Assembly: GCA_041984235.1 (NCBI GenBank)
Contig: JBHIYN010000022.1
Location: 1-64,000 of the forward strand
Direction: 5' to 3'
Length of the DNA: 64,000 bases
Origin: JBHIYN01 sp041984235
GTDB taxonomy: Bacteria; Pseudomonadota; Gammaproteobacteria; Ga0077536
Made by a program: the position numbers and the translations under genes. Positions 41,244-50,089 of the stretch are shown one piece after another; position 1 is the stretch's first letter; the number at the start of each line of letters is the position of its first letter. The notes beneath the pieces are model-generated. The model saw nothing but the letters and a program-made list of their open reading frames with translations. It had not been told where the DNA came from and searched no databases.

Positions 41244-41294
41244 CAGACGGCACCAGCGGTGCGCGGCGGGCATCGCGCCGGCATCGGAAACCAT

Positions 41295-42221
41295 TCAGCC
41301 GGTCGGTCCCTCTGACAGTGCCCGGTCCGCGATGCCGGCGTTGCGCGCATGGTGCACGAAGCGATGAGAAACCGGGTTGTCGGAGTCTTTGCGCCATGCG
41401 AGCTGTGTTTCGACGACGGGCGGGTTCGGACTCAAATCACGATAAACCACGCCGGGACGCGCCAGTCCGCGCATCGACCGCGGTACGAGTGCGACACCGA
41501 CCCCGGCGGATACGAGGCCAATCACGGTCTGCATCTGCACTGCCTGCTGACCGATCCGTAATGCGAAGCCGGCGCGCTCGGCGAACCCGACGATTCGGTC
41601 GTAGAGCCCGGGTGCGAGCTCTCGCCGGACCATAACGAACGGTTCGTCCCGCAGTGCGACAACGTCGATGGTTTCGGTCGACGCCGCCGGGCTCGTATCC
41701 GGCATGCAGACGACCAGGGGTTCCTCGAGCATCGGGATCAATTCGATACCGTCGGTGGGCGACGCGCACAGCATCAGGCCGATATCGATCGATCCGCGGG
41801 CAAAGGCCTCGAGCTGGGCGTCAGCCGTGCGCTCGAGCAACTCGATATGGACCTCCGGGTGTTCACCGCGGAAGGCACGCACGAGACGGGGGAGGAGGTT
41901 GTACAGCGTCGTGCTCACGAAGGCCAGGCGGAGCCGGCCGCGCACTCCGTCGGCAACCCGGCGTGCTTGGCGCTCGGCATCGGCGAGGGCGTCCAGCACG
42001 CGCGCGGCATCCGCACGGAAAGCGACGCCTGCCGTGGTCAATGCGATGCCGCGCCCGTCGCGTCGGAACAGGTCGACGCCGATGCGCCGCTCCAGATCGT
42101 GCATCTGCCGACTCAGGGGCGGCTGCGATATGTGCAGTCGAGCCGCCGCCCGACCGATGTGCTGCTCGTCCGCGACGGCGAGAAAGTAGTGCAGCAGGCG
42201 CGTCTCGATCGGCTTATTCAT
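41295..42221 (-). CDS. LysR-family transcriptional regulator
   Basis: 308 residues. The N-terminal winged helix is textbook LysR ('LLHYFLAVADEQHIGRAAAR', 'LHISQPPLSRQMHDLERRIG'), followed by a two-lobed periplasmic-binding-protein-like effector domain from about 92. It is divergent from an IlvD-type dehydratase and very likely regulates it through the palindrome at 42234-42247. Effector unknown; CatR/BenM-like aromatics or a sugar acid are both reasonable. Confidence 0.88.
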   Translation of the reverse strand: MNKPIETRLLHYFLAVADEQHIGRAAARLHISQPPLSRQMHDLERRIGVDLFRRDGRGIALTTAGVAFRADAARVLDALADAERQARRVADGVRGRLRLAFVSTTLYNLLPRLVRAFRGEHPEVHIELLERTADAQLEAFARGSIDIGLMLCASPTDGIELIPMLEEPLVVCMPDTSPAASTETIDVVALRDEPFVMVRRELAPGLYDRIVGFAERAGFALRIGQQAVQMQTVIGLVSAGVGVALVPRSMRGLARPGVVYRDLSPNPPVVETQLAWRKDSDNPVSHRFVHHARNAGIADRALSEGPTG

Positions 42222-42233
42222 ACTTTTTAAGTC

Positions 42234-42247
42234 TTGAATGGATTCAA
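42234..42247. promoter_or_regulatory. Candidate LysR binding palindrome
   Basis: TTGAATGGATTCAA, a 14 bp inverted repeat with six-base arms and a two-base centre, lies 13 bases upstream of the lysR start and about 70 bases before the dehydratase start. It also satisfies the T-N11-A LysR box. The surrounding intergenic DNA (42222-42310) is clearly AT-richer than the rest of the window. Confidence 0.5.
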
Positions 42248-42316
42248 TTATGTATTAGACAGTATCAATCGCCTGGCCGACCCTGTCGACCTCATCTGAC
42301 CGACGGAGGTGTGAAA

Positions 42317-44008
42317 GTGGCTCTCAATTCGTTCAGCCGAGCGCTGACCACGAATCCGGCGCGCGGCCCGGCGCAGGCGATCCTTCGCGGCGCGGGCCTG
42401 ACACGCGACGACCTGCACAAGCCGCAGGTCGGCATATCGACTGTCTGGCTCGACGGCAGTACCTGCAACATGCACTTGCCGAGGCTCGTGAACGCGGCGC
42501 GGGAGAGCATGGTCGACGCCGGTCTCGTGGGTCTCGGTTTCGCCGCGAGCGGCGTTAACGATGCCTTGTGCATGGGCGGCGAAGGGATGTGCTATTCGCT
42601 TCCGTCCCGTGACCTGATCGCTGACTCGATCGAAATGGTGATGCGTGCCCACGCTTACGACGCAAACGTGTCCATTCCTGGCTGTGACAAGAATCTGCCC
42701 GGCTGTCTGCTCGCGGTCGCGCGCGTCGACCGCCCCTCGCTCATCGTATTCGGCGGGCACATCGAACCAGGCAGACTCGACGGTGAGCGCATCGACGTCG
42801 TCAGCACCTTCCAGGCGTACGGCGAGTTGCTCTCCGGCCGCATCGATGCGGATCAACATGCAGCGATCGTCGACCATGCTTGTCCGGGCGCCGGCGCGTG
42901 CGGTGGTATGTACACGGCGAGCACCATGGCGGTGGTTATCGAGACACTGGGTCTGTCGCTGCCTTACAGTTCGTCACTTCCGGCATTGTCAGACGCGAAA
43001 CTGAACGAGTGCCGGCAGGCAGGTGCCGTGGTCCGCAATCTTCTCGAAACTGACCTGAAACCGAGTCTGCTGCTTACCCGCACGGCGTTCGAGAATGCGT
43101 TGGCCGTGGTCATGGCGTTGGGCGGCTCGACCAATGCCGTCCTGCATTTGCTCGCCCTTGCCCGCACGGTGGACGTTCCCCTGGGGCTCGATGACGTCGA
43201 GACCGTGGCCGCGCGCACGCCCCGGCTTGCCGACTTGAAACCGGCCGGACCTTACCTGATGGCCGACGTGCATGCGGCCGGCGGGACACCGGCCGTGCTC
43301 AAGGAGCTGCTCCGCGCAGGGTTGATCGACGGTGACTGTCCGACCGTCACCGGTCACACGCTTGCTGAGAACCTGGCCAATTTACCTGGCCTGTCGCCGA
43401 CACAAGAGTTCCTGCGGCCCGTCGACGCACCGCTTTCGTCACGCGGTCACATTCACGTGCTGCGCGGAAACCTGGCACCGGGCGGCGCCGTGGCAAAGGC
43501 AAGCGGCGTCGGCGTCGACCGCTTCAGTGGACCCGCCCGGGTGTTCGAAACCGAGGCAGCCATGCTCGGCGCGCTCGAGCGGCGTGAAATCGTCGCCGGT
43601 GACGTGGTCGTTATCCGGGGTCAGGGACCGCGCGGCGGCCCCGGAATGCCGGAGATGCTGGCACCGTCCGCGGCGCTCGTCGGTGCCGGTCTGGGCGGTC
43701 GCGTCGCACTCGTGACCGACGGCCGCTACTCGGGCGGTTCTCACGGCATGATCGTCGGCCATGTCGTGCCCGAAGCCGCGGTCGGCGGCCCGATAGCGCG
43801 GCTCATCGATGGAGACAGAATCGTCATCGACCTCGCCGACGGCACGCTGGACGTCGACATCACCCCGGGTGCGCTCGAGCAGCGGCCCGCGGTCGCGGTC
43901 TCACGCGGCCTTCGCCGGGGTATGCTGCAACGCTACGTTGCCTCCACAGGAGACGCGTCAACAGGCTGCATGATGGTGGATCCGGATGTTCAGCGCGGCA
44001 ATCTTTGA
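42317..44008 (+). CDS. IlvD/Edd-family dehydratase
   Basis: A 563-residue Fe-S dehydratase. Cluster cysteines are visible in 'TWLDGSTCNMH'-type context, 'IPGCDKNLPGCLLAVARV' and 'CPGAGACGGMYTASTM'; 'ALGGSTNAVLHLLALA' and 'VTDGRYSGGSHGMIVGHV' are family motifs. IlvD dehydrates dihydroxy-acids in branched-chain amino-acid synthesis; relatives act on sugar acids. The GTG at 42317 is chosen because GGAGG (42305-42309) is seven bases away; the in-frame GTG at 42311 is too close. Pairing with a LysR and an HAD phosphatase points to an inducible catabolic dehydratase, not housekeeping ilvD. The substrate is uncertain. Confidence 0.82.
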   Translation: MALNSFSRALTTNPARGPAQAILRGAGLTRDDLHKPQVGISTVWLDGSTCNMHLPRLVNAARESMVDAGLVGLGFAASGVNDALCMGGEGMCYSLPSRDLIADSIEMVMRAHAYDANVSIPGCDKNLPGCLLAVARVDRPSLIVFGGHIEPGRLDGERIDVVSTFQAYGELLSGRIDADQHAAIVDHACPGAGACGGMYTASTMAVVIETLGLSLPYSSSLPALSDAKLNECRQAGAVVRNLLETDLKPSLLLTRTAFENALAVVMALGGSTNAVLHLLALARTVDVPLGLDDVETVAARTPRLADLKPAGPYLMADVHAAGGTPAVLKELLRAGLIDGDCPTVTGHTLAENLANLPGLSPTQEFLRPVDAPLSSRGHIHVLRGNLAPGGAVAKASGVGVDRFSGPARVFETEAAMLGALERREIVAGDVVVIRGQGPRGGPGMPEMLAPSAALVGAGLGGRVALVTDGRYSGGSHGMIVGHVVPEAAVGGPIARLIDGDRIVIDLADGTLDVDITPGALEQRPAVAVSRGLRRGMLQRYVASTGDASTGCMMVDPDVQRGNL

Positions 44009-44681
44009 CCTCGACGGGTTGCTGGTCGACTCCGCCCCGCTGTGGGCGCGTGCGGAGCGTGAGGTATTCGGCTCTCTGGGGGTTGACGTGACGGCGCGCG
44101 ACCAGCGCGCGACTGCGCGGTTGTCGACCGCCGCCGTCACACGGTTCTGGTTCACGCGTCGTCCCTGGGACGGGCCGTCGCTGTCTGACGTCGAGGCCCG
44201 CGTAATCGACCGCGTGCGCGGACTTGCCGCGCGCGGGGTCACCATAATGCCGGGCGTAACGCAGGTATTGTCCCTGTGCCGGACACTGCGTTTGACTACC
44301 GGCATCGCGACCAATGCGCCGGCGCGGGTGTGCGACGTCATGCTGGCGCAACTGGACCCGGGCGCCGGATTCGACGTCGTGGTCACCGCCGACGACGTTG
44401 CGCGACCGAAGCCACAGCCCGATGTCTACGCACTCGCCGCCCGCCGTCTCGGAGCCGAGCCGCAGCACTGCCTCGTTTTCGAGGACTCGCCGGAAGGCGT
44501 GGCCGCGGCGCGCCGCGCCGGTATGACCGTCGTCGCGGTCGTCGCACAACCTGGCACGTATGTACGAGGGCCACTGCCGGCGCATACCGTGGTCGCCGCA
44601 CTCGATACCGTTGACGAGGCAATGCTCGCTTCGCTGGCAGCTAAGCGCTCGACGAGACCAATCAAGCGGGTAACGGCGTGA
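43986..44681 (+). CDS. HAD-superfamily phosphatase (beta-phosphoglucomutase/YniC-like)
   Basis: A 231-residue HAD hydrolase with nucleophile Asp8 and Asp10 in 'AAIFDLDGLLVDSAPLW', motif II 'TGIATNAPA', a lysine in 'DVARPKPQPDVY' and acidic motif IV 'CLVFEDSPEGVAAARRAGM'. Such enzymes dephosphorylate small sugar or polyol phosphates. Its start lies 23 bases inside the dehydratase gene, so the two are co-translated. Together they suggest a small sugar-acid or sugar-phosphate module. Confidence 0.8.
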   Translation: MFSAAIFDLDGLLVDSAPLWARAEREVFGSLGVDVTARDQRATARLSTAAVTRFWFTRRPWDGPSLSDVEARVIDRVRGLAARGVTIMPGVTQVLSLCRTLRLTTGIATNAPARVCDVMLAQLDPGAGFDVVVTADDVARPKPQPDVYALAARRLGAEPQHCLVFEDSPEGVAAARRAGMTVVAVVAQPGTYVRGPLPAHTVVAALDTVDEAMLASLAAKRSTRPIKRVTA

Positions 44682-44789
44682 ACGAGGACGAGTGGTTCCG
44701 GGAGTCGTCCGCCGGCTGCGGCGATGGCTGCGGGGAAGCGACGCTTTGTTTTTCCGTCGCTCGGACGCGGTCCCTCGTCCCCACCGCGC

Positions 44790-45410
44790 TCACAACGCCT
44801 CGCACATGCGCAGGAAGTCACGGCTGACGCGCCGCGCCCGGGCGCCCAGCTGGCGCCGCGTCAGCGGCGCTTCCATCTCGACGTAACGGTAGAGCATGGG
44901 CTTGTGCAGCAGCATGCCGAGGAAGTAGTCGGCCGCGCGCTTCGGATCGCGGCAGCGCAGGTGTCCGCGCTCGGCGTGGCGTGCGAAGAAGCGCTCGATG
45001 CCCGCCAGCGACTTGGCCGGGCCGTGGCTGATGAACAGCTCGCCGAGGTAACGCGAGCGCGGCGCCTCGACGTAGAGCAGCCGCCACAAACCCATCGCCT
45101 CCGGCGACGACACCGTACCCAGCGTCTGGCGGGCGATCGCCTCCAGGCCGCCTTCCAGATCGGGGCTGTCGAAGTCGACCGCGTCGAGCTGGGCCATGTG
45201 ATCAGCGAGCACGTGATCGAGCACCGCGGCGAACAGCTTGCGCTTGTTGCCGAAGTGCTTGTACAGCGTGACCTTGGAGCCGCCGACGCGAGCGTTCAGC
45301 TCGTTCATGCTGGTGCCGGCGTAGCCGTGGGCGACGAACAGGGCTGTCGCCTCTTTGAGAATGGTCTCGCGCACCTCGCCGGAGCTGCGCCGCACAACTG
45401 CTGGGGTCAT
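44790..45410 (-). CDS. TetR-family transcriptional repressor
   Basis: 206 residues with an N-terminal TetR helix-turn-helix ('ILKEATALFVAHGYAGTSMN', 'ELNARVGGSKVTLYKHFGNK') and an all-helical ligand domain similar to AcrR-type C-terminal domains. It is divergent from the Rieske oxygenase gene. The palindrome TGTACCGCGCGGTACA, 88 bases upstream of its start, is the natural operator. The matching palindrome in front of the P450 suggests it controls both loci. The ligand is presumably the aromatic substrate. Confidence 0.88.
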   Translation of the reverse strand: MTPAVVRRSSGEVRETILKEATALFVAHGYAGTSMNELNARVGGSKVTLYKHFGNKRKLFAAVLDHVLADHMAQLDAVDFDSPDLEGGLEAIARQTLGTVSSPEAMGLWRLLYVEAPRSRYLGELFISHGPAKSLAGIERFFARHAERGHLRCRDPKRAADYFLGMLLHKPMLYRYVEMEAPLTRRQLGARARRVSRDFLRMCEAL

Positions 45411-45497
45411 CGCCTCGGGTTTCCCGCCTGACGCGCTGCAACTTAGCAGAGGGCTAACGGCGCGCCAATCGCGCCGCCACGGTGCTGCGGCGCACTA

Positions 45498-45526
45498 TGT
45501 ACCGCGCGGTACACTGACGCTAGAAT
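45498..45526 (+). promoter_or_regulatory. Rieske-operon promoter with TetR-type operator
   Basis: Perfect 16 bp palindrome TGTACCGCGCGGTACA at 45498-45513, seven bases, then TAGAAT (45521-45526) as a -10 element. The same arrangement, with only the central four bases altered, precedes the P450 on the opposite strand at 10508-10480. The operator covers the expected -35 zone, so binding should repress. Confidence 0.75.
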
Positions 45527-45599
45527 GCGCCTGCCGCGACCGGCAGCGGGACCGGGGCGGCGCCGGTGAGGGATCCCGATCGCGAGGGCAAGGGCCGAC

Positions 45600-46718
45600 A
45601 TGAGCACCCCGTTCCTGGACAACGCATGGTACGCGGCGGCGTGGAGTGACGAGGTCGGACAGGCCTTGTTCGAACGCACCATCATCGGCCGCTCGGTACT
45701 CTTCTATCGCGATCCCGACAACGTCGCGGTGGCCCTGGACAACGCCTGCCCGCATCGCTCGGCGCCCCTGCACATGGGCAAGCTGCACGGCGACATCGTC
45801 GAATGTCCCTACCACGGCCTGCGTTTCGATCGCGAGGGCCGCTGCGTGCTCAACCCGCACGGCAGCGGCAAGATCCCGTCGCGTGCGCGCTGCCGGCGCT
45901 ACCCGCTGGAGGAAGCGCACGACATGCTGTGGATCTGGATGGGCGATCCGGCCTACGCCGACCCCGCCACCATCCCCGATTTCTCCTGTCACACCGACCC
46001 GCGCTTTCCGACCGTCAAGGGCGTGATCGAAATGCACGGCTACTACGAGCTGATCACCGACAACCTGATGGACCTGACCCATGTCGAGTTCGTGCACGAA
46101 GGCATCCTCGGCTCCGATGCGATCAAGCGTGGCGAGCATCACGTGCACCAGGCCGGTACCACCATCTGGTCCAACCGCTGGTGTCCGGACGGCCTTGCCC
46201 CGCCGGCGTGGGACGCGATGTTCGACCATTACGGCAAGCCGGTCGATCACTGGCTGTACATGCGCTGGGACGCGCCGGCGCACATGCTGCTCGACGTCGG
46301 CATCACTCCGGCGGGCCGCCCGCGCGAAGAAGGCATCTGGATGTACGGCACCGATATCCTGACCCCGCGCGACGCTGGCAGCACCTACTACTTCTGGGGC
46401 GTGTCGCGCGCCTACGCGCAGGACGACCCGTCCGCCGGTGCGGCCTGGGCCGAGGCCATCAAGGCGGCCTTCGGCGGCCAGGACAAACCCATGATCGAGG
46501 CCCAGCAGGCCCTCATCCGCAGCCGCGGCGGCAACGACATCAGCGACGTCGACCACGTCATGCTGCAGACCGACGCCGGCCCCGAACGCTGCCGCCGCGC
46601 CCTGCGCCGGCTGATCGAGGCGGAGGGGGCAGACAGCGTGCCGGACCCGCAGAACCCCAATCTCGCCGACCTCTTCGCCGCGGCCCGCGATCCGGACAAG
46701 GTCGAGCCGATGGTGTGA
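45600..46718 (+). CDS. VanA-like Rieske non-haem iron oxygenase
   Basis: A 372-residue ring-hydroxylating/O-demethylating oxygenase. Rieske ligands are Cys50, His52, Cys69 and His72 ('ACPHRSAPLHMG', 'ECPYHGLRF'). The mononuclear iron site is in 'NLMDLTHVEFVHEGIL' with His161 and His166. It most resembles vanillate O-demethylase oxygenase subunits (VanA). Hydroquinone dioxygenase genes follow, so it may demethylate a 4-methoxyphenol-like substrate or otherwise yield hydroquinone. No VanB-type reductase is adjacent; electrons must come from elsewhere. Confidence 0.85.
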   Translation: MSTPFLDNAWYAAAWSDEVGQALFERTIIGRSVLFYRDPDNVAVALDNACPHRSAPLHMGKLHGDIVECPYHGLRFDREGRCVLNPHGSGKIPSRARCRRYPLEEAHDMLWIWMGDPAYADPATIPDFSCHTDPRFPTVKGVIEMHGYYELITDNLMDLTHVEFVHEGILGSDAIKRGEHHVHQAGTTIWSNRWCPDGLAPPAWDAMFDHYGKPVDHWLYMRWDAPAHMLLDVGITPAGRPREEGIWMYGTDILTPRDAGSTYYFWGVSRAYAQDDPSAGAAWAEAIKAAFGGQDKPMIEAQQALIRSRGGNDISDVDHVMLQTDAGPERCRRALRRLIEAEGADSVPDPQNPNLADLFAAARDPDKVEPMV

Positions 46719-46822
46719 GCCGCGATTCCGCATGCTGCGCCGCATCGTGTACGGTGGCGGCGGGACTGCCTAACATTGATTGCCCGTAACGGCGCCGTGG
46801 CGCCGGCTGCAAGGAGAGTGCC

Positions 46823-47323
46823 ATGACCACAGCAACCCGCTTCGCCGCGACCGGCGACTACGTCAAGGGCGGCGTCGAGATCATCGGGGACGAACAGGCC
46901 GGCCGCTACCTGTTCTCAAACATGTTCGAGGTCGCCGAACAGTCGGCGCCCTGGGAACGGGTCGTCATCGCGCGCAACCTCGAGTTCACCATCGAGTGCG
47001 CGCGCGCCGAGGGCGACTCACCATGGTACCTGTGCGCGCACGACGAGACCGCGCTGTCGATGCAGGGCGCGATGGAGATCCACTTCGTCAAGCCCGATGA
47101 CGCCGCACTGGTGCCGCATGCCGACCATCCCGGCGCGGTGCGGCTGGACGGCGCACCGGCCGGCCGGGCGATGGGCCACGTCCGGCTGGGGCGCGGCCAC
47201 CAGGCGCTGCTGCCGGCCGGCGCCGCCTACCAGATCCGTCCCGCCGGCGTAGGCGTGGTCCTGCTGCAGTCGATCCTCGGCGACGAGTCCATCGAACGCT
47301 GGGCCGACATCTGCCAACACTGA
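46823..47323 (+). CDS. hapC: Hydroquinone dioxygenase small subunit (HapC/PnpC type)
   Basis: A 166-residue cupin-like protein that, with the next gene, matches the small subunit of the two-component hydroquinone 1,2-dioxygenase in the 4-hydroxyacetophenone (Hap) and 4-nitrophenol (Pnp) pathways. It reads 'YVKGGVEIIGDEQAGRYLFS' and 'PWERVVIARNLEFTIECARA'. This subunit lacks iron and stabilises the catalytic one. AAGGAGAG precedes the ATG. Located 104 bases after the Rieske gene. Confidence 0.85.
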   Translation: MTTATRFAATGDYVKGGVEIIGDEQAGRYLFSNMFEVAEQSAPWERVVIARNLEFTIECARAEGDSPWYLCAHDETALSMQGAMEIHFVKPDDAALVPHADHPGAVRLDGAPAGRAMGHVRLGRGHQALLPAGAAYQIRPAGVGVVLLQSILGDESIERWADICQH

Positions 47324-47341
47324 CTACCGGAGAGCGCACGC

Positions 47342-48358
47342 ATGGCAACCGCAACCGATCACGTACACGACGACGTCACCATCATCGACGAGGCGCACCG
47401 CGAGACGCTGGACGAGCGCTACGGATACCACGTCTACCGCATCGGCGGCTTCACCTTCGAACGCGACGAGTACTTCGCCCGCGTGACCTACCCCAGGGGC
47501 ACCTACGTCAGTGACGTCGGCAGCTTCCTGCGCGCGATGATGCGTGACGTGGCGTGGGGCTTCTTCTACGGCTGGGTCAATTTCGACGACGTCTTCGGCA
47601 CCGTCAATCACTACGGCTCGGTCGACGTCTTCGTCGGCAGCTACAACGCCGGTTACAAGGCGGCCGGCACCGATTACATGGAGCGCTTCGATGCCAACCG
47701 GCTGATGGCCTGCTTCCGCTCGCTGCTGTCCGACTGGACCAACGCCGGCTTCGACCCGTTCGCGGCGCCGTTGGAAACCGGCACGCCCTACGGCTCCAAG
47801 AACGGCAACAACGACGCCGCGGTCAACTTCCAGCGCGAGCTGGCCGAGCGCTTCGTCGGCCTCGACGGCGACACCGAGCTGCGTACCGACGCGCGCGGCT
47901 TCCCCGTCAACCGCCACTTCAACGACGTCGACCAGTCGGAGCCCGAGGTGCACTGCGAGCCCGGCTTCGAGGGGCAGCTCTCGGCCTTCAACCTGTTCGC
48001 CTACCTGTCGCGCTCGCCGGTAACGTGGAATCCCTCGATCGTCTCGGTGGTCGGGGAAAGTGCCTACTGCCCGACCTCCGAGGAGCACATCCTGCCGATC
48101 CAGCACGGCAACGACCGCGTCGAGTGGTTCCTGCAGCTCTCCGACGAGATCACCTGGCAGATCGGCGACAAGAACACCGCCGCGCCCAAGGCCGTGGTGA
48201 CCATGAAGGCCGGTGACGTGGCCGCCATGCCGGCCGACATCTCGCACCGTGGCTACTCGCCCAAGCGCTCCATGCTGCTGGTGTGGGAGAACATGACGCC
48301 GGGCCTGGAGCTGCGCTACGCCTCGGGCGAGCTGCCGCCCACAGCGGCCGAGATCTAA
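47342..48358 (+). CDS. hapD: Hydroquinone dioxygenase large subunit (HapD/PnpD type)
   Basis: A 338-residue catalytic subunit. His255, Asn257, Glu261 ('PIQHGNDRVEW') and His302 ('DISHRGYSP') are each one position from the iron-site residues reported for PnpD (His256, Asn258, Glu262, His303). It cleaves hydroquinone to 4-hydroxymuconic semialdehyde, in contrast with the VOC-type PcpA-like enzyme at 38090. Neighbours on both sides encode its partner subunit and the semialdehyde dehydrogenase. Confidence 0.9.
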   Translation: MATATDHVHDDVTIIDEAHRETLDERYGYHVYRIGGFTFERDEYFARVTYPRGTYVSDVGSFLRAMMRDVAWGFFYGWVNFDDVFGTVNHYGSVDVFVGSYNAGYKAAGTDYMERFDANRLMACFRSLLSDWTNAGFDPFAAPLETGTPYGSKNGNNDAAVNFQRELAERFVGLDGDTELRTDARGFPVNRHFNDVDQSEPEVHCEPGFEGQLSAFNLFAYLSRSPVTWNPSIVSVVGESAYCPTSEEHILPIQHGNDRVEWFLQLSDEITWQIGDKNTAAPKAVVTMKAGDVAAMPADISHRGYSPKRSMLLVWENMTPGLELRYASGELPPTAAEI

Positions 48359-48370
48359 CCCTCCATCGCT

Positions 48371-48391
48371 GCGCCGGCAGTCTGCCGGCGC
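48371..48391 (+). other. Hairpin between hapD and the dehydrogenase gene
   Basis: GCGCCGGCA, three-base loop, TGCCGGCGC: a perfect 9 bp stem 12 bases after the hapD stop and without a T-run. It could protect the upstream message or attenuate downstream transcription in the 118-base gap. Confidence 0.4.
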
Positions 48392-48476
48392 GTGTGGACG
48401 CCCCGCGCCGGCCGGTGCAAACGACCGCGCGCTTCCCGTTTGACGACCTTGCACCCCGCCCGCAGGAGACACCAGC

Positions 48477-49976
48477 ATGCTCGACCAGGCCAGAGTAGTA
48501 GACATCGACAGGCTGCCGCGCCAGCTCTTCATCGGCGGCGAATGGGTCGATGGCGCGGCCGGCACGCGCATCCCGGTCAGCAACCCGTTCGACGACAGCT
48601 GCCTGGTCGAGATCGCCGAGGCGCGCGCGGCGGACGTCGATCGCGCAGTCGCCGCTGCGCGCGCCGCTTTCCCGGCGTGGGCCGCGCTGGCCGCCTCCGA
48701 GCGCGGCCGGCTGCTCTACAAGCTGGTCGAGAAGATGGAGGCCTGCTTCGACGAGCTCGCCGAGCTCGAGGCCATCGACACCGGCCACCCAATCAAGGAC
48801 ACGCGCTTCCTCGACGTGCCGCGCACCCTGCTCAATTTCCGCTACTTCGCCGGCATGGCCGACAAGATCGACGGTCGCCAGGTTCCGGTGGAGCCGGGCT
48901 TCCTCAACGTCGTCAAGCGCCAGCCGGTCGGCGTGGTCGGCCAGATCGTGCCGTGGAACTTCCCGCTCATGTTCTGCAGCTGGAAGCTCGGCCCGGCACT
49001 GGCGGCAGGCAACACGGTGGTCATGAAGCCGTCGGAGATCACGCCGCTTACGACCCTGCGCCTGGCCGAGATGATGCACGAGGTCGGCTTCCCGCCCGGG
49101 GTGATCAACATCGTGCCGGGCTACGGGCACCTCGCCGGCCAGCGCCTCGCCGAGCATCCGGACGTCGACAAGATCGCGTTCACCGGCTCCACCGCCACCG
49201 GGCGCCGCATCGTCGAGGCCTCCGCCGGCAACCTCAAGCGCGTCTCGCTGGAGCTCGGCGGCAAGGGGCCGAACGTCGTGTTCGAGGACGCCGTGCTCCC
49301 CGCCGCGGTTGGCGGCTCGGCGTTCGCCATCTTCCACAACCAGGGCCAGGCCTGCATCGCCGGCTCGCGCCTGCTGCTGCACGAACGCATCGCCGACGCC
49401 TTCCTGGAGAAGTTCATCGCTCTCGCGGAATCGATCCGGCTCGGCGATCCACTGGATCCCGAGACCGAGATGGGCCCGCTGACGTCGCGCATGCACCAGG
49501 AACGGGTGCTGAGTTACCTCGAGCTGTGCCGCAAGGAGGGCAACACGGTGCTCACGGGCGGCGGCGCGCCTGCCGATGCCGCGCTCGCCCGCGGCTGCTT
49601 CCTCGAACCGACCGTGGTCGAGGCCAGGCCGGGCGACACGGTGTTCCGTGAAGAAGTGTTCGGGCCGTTCGTCTCGGTCACCCGCTTCAGCGACGAGGAG
49701 GAAGCCGTCGCCCTCGCCAACGACACGCCTTACGGTCTCGGCAGCGGTCTGTGGACGACCGATCTCGCGCGCGCCCACCGCGTCGCCGACGCCATCGAGG
49801 CCGGCATGGTGTGGGTCAATTGCTACAAGCGGGTGCACCCGGGCTCGCCATTCGGCGGTGTCGGACAATCCGGGTTCGGCCGCGACCTCGGCACCGAGTG
49901 CCTCGACGAGTACACCGAGGCAAAATCCATCTGGATCAATTACGACGCCCGGATTCCGCCGTTCTACAAGCGCTGA
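48477..49976 (+). CDS. hapE: 4-hydroxymuconic semialdehyde dehydrogenase-like aldehyde dehydrogenase
   Basis: A 499-residue NAD(P)-dependent aldehyde dehydrogenase with 'GVVGQIVPWNFPLMFCSWKL' at the cofactor site, general base Glu259 ('SLELGGKGPN') and catalytic Cys293 ('NQGQACIAGSRLL'). Placed directly after hapCD, it should oxidise 4-hydroxymuconic semialdehyde to maleylacetate, which the reductase at 39188 can then use. It could also accept 2-aminomuconic semialdehyde from the amn route, for which no separate gene is present. Confidence 0.85.
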   Translation: MLDQARVVDIDRLPRQLFIGGEWVDGAAGTRIPVSNPFDDSCLVEIAEARAADVDRAVAAARAAFPAWAALAASERGRLLYKLVEKMEACFDELAELEAIDTGHPIKDTRFLDVPRTLLNFRYFAGMADKIDGRQVPVEPGFLNVVKRQPVGVVGQIVPWNFPLMFCSWKLGPALAAGNTVVMKPSEITPLTTLRLAEMMHEVGFPPGVINIVPGYGHLAGQRLAEHPDVDKIAFTGSTATGRRIVEASAGNLKRVSLELGGKGPNVVFEDAVLPAAVGGSAFAIFHNQGQACIAGSRLLLHERIADAFLEKFIALAESIRLGDPLDPETEMGPLTSRMHQERVLSYLELCRKEGNTVLTGGGAPADAALARGCFLEPTVVEARPGDTVFREEVFGPFVSVTRFSDEEEAVALANDTPYGLGSGLWTTDLARAHRVADAIEAGMVWVNCYKRVHPGSPFGGVGQSGFGRDLGTECLDEYTEAKSIWINYDARIPPFYKR

Positions 49977-50089
49977 GGCAAGACCCGCGGCGCGCTAGAA
50001 TCCGCCGCGGCGCTGCCGCCGTCCGGTCGCCGTGACGTGAGCGCCGCGACCAGCCACCCATTAACCACACTGCCGAGCAAGGAGTTCCC

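Noticed and set aside
41654..42316. N-terminal extension of the IlvD-like frame
   Set aside because: It overlaps the LysR gene on the other strand, and a good ribosome-binding site selects the GTG at 42317.
44737..44761. Hairpin between the HAD and tetR genes as an intrinsic terminator
   Set aside because: The stem is only seven base pairs with an 11-base loop and no proper T-run; not strong enough to call.
46791..46806. GGCGCC-rich inverted repeat before hapC as an operator
   Set aside because: Short palindromes of G and C are expected by chance in this composition, and it bears no resemblance to the TGTACCG half-sites.
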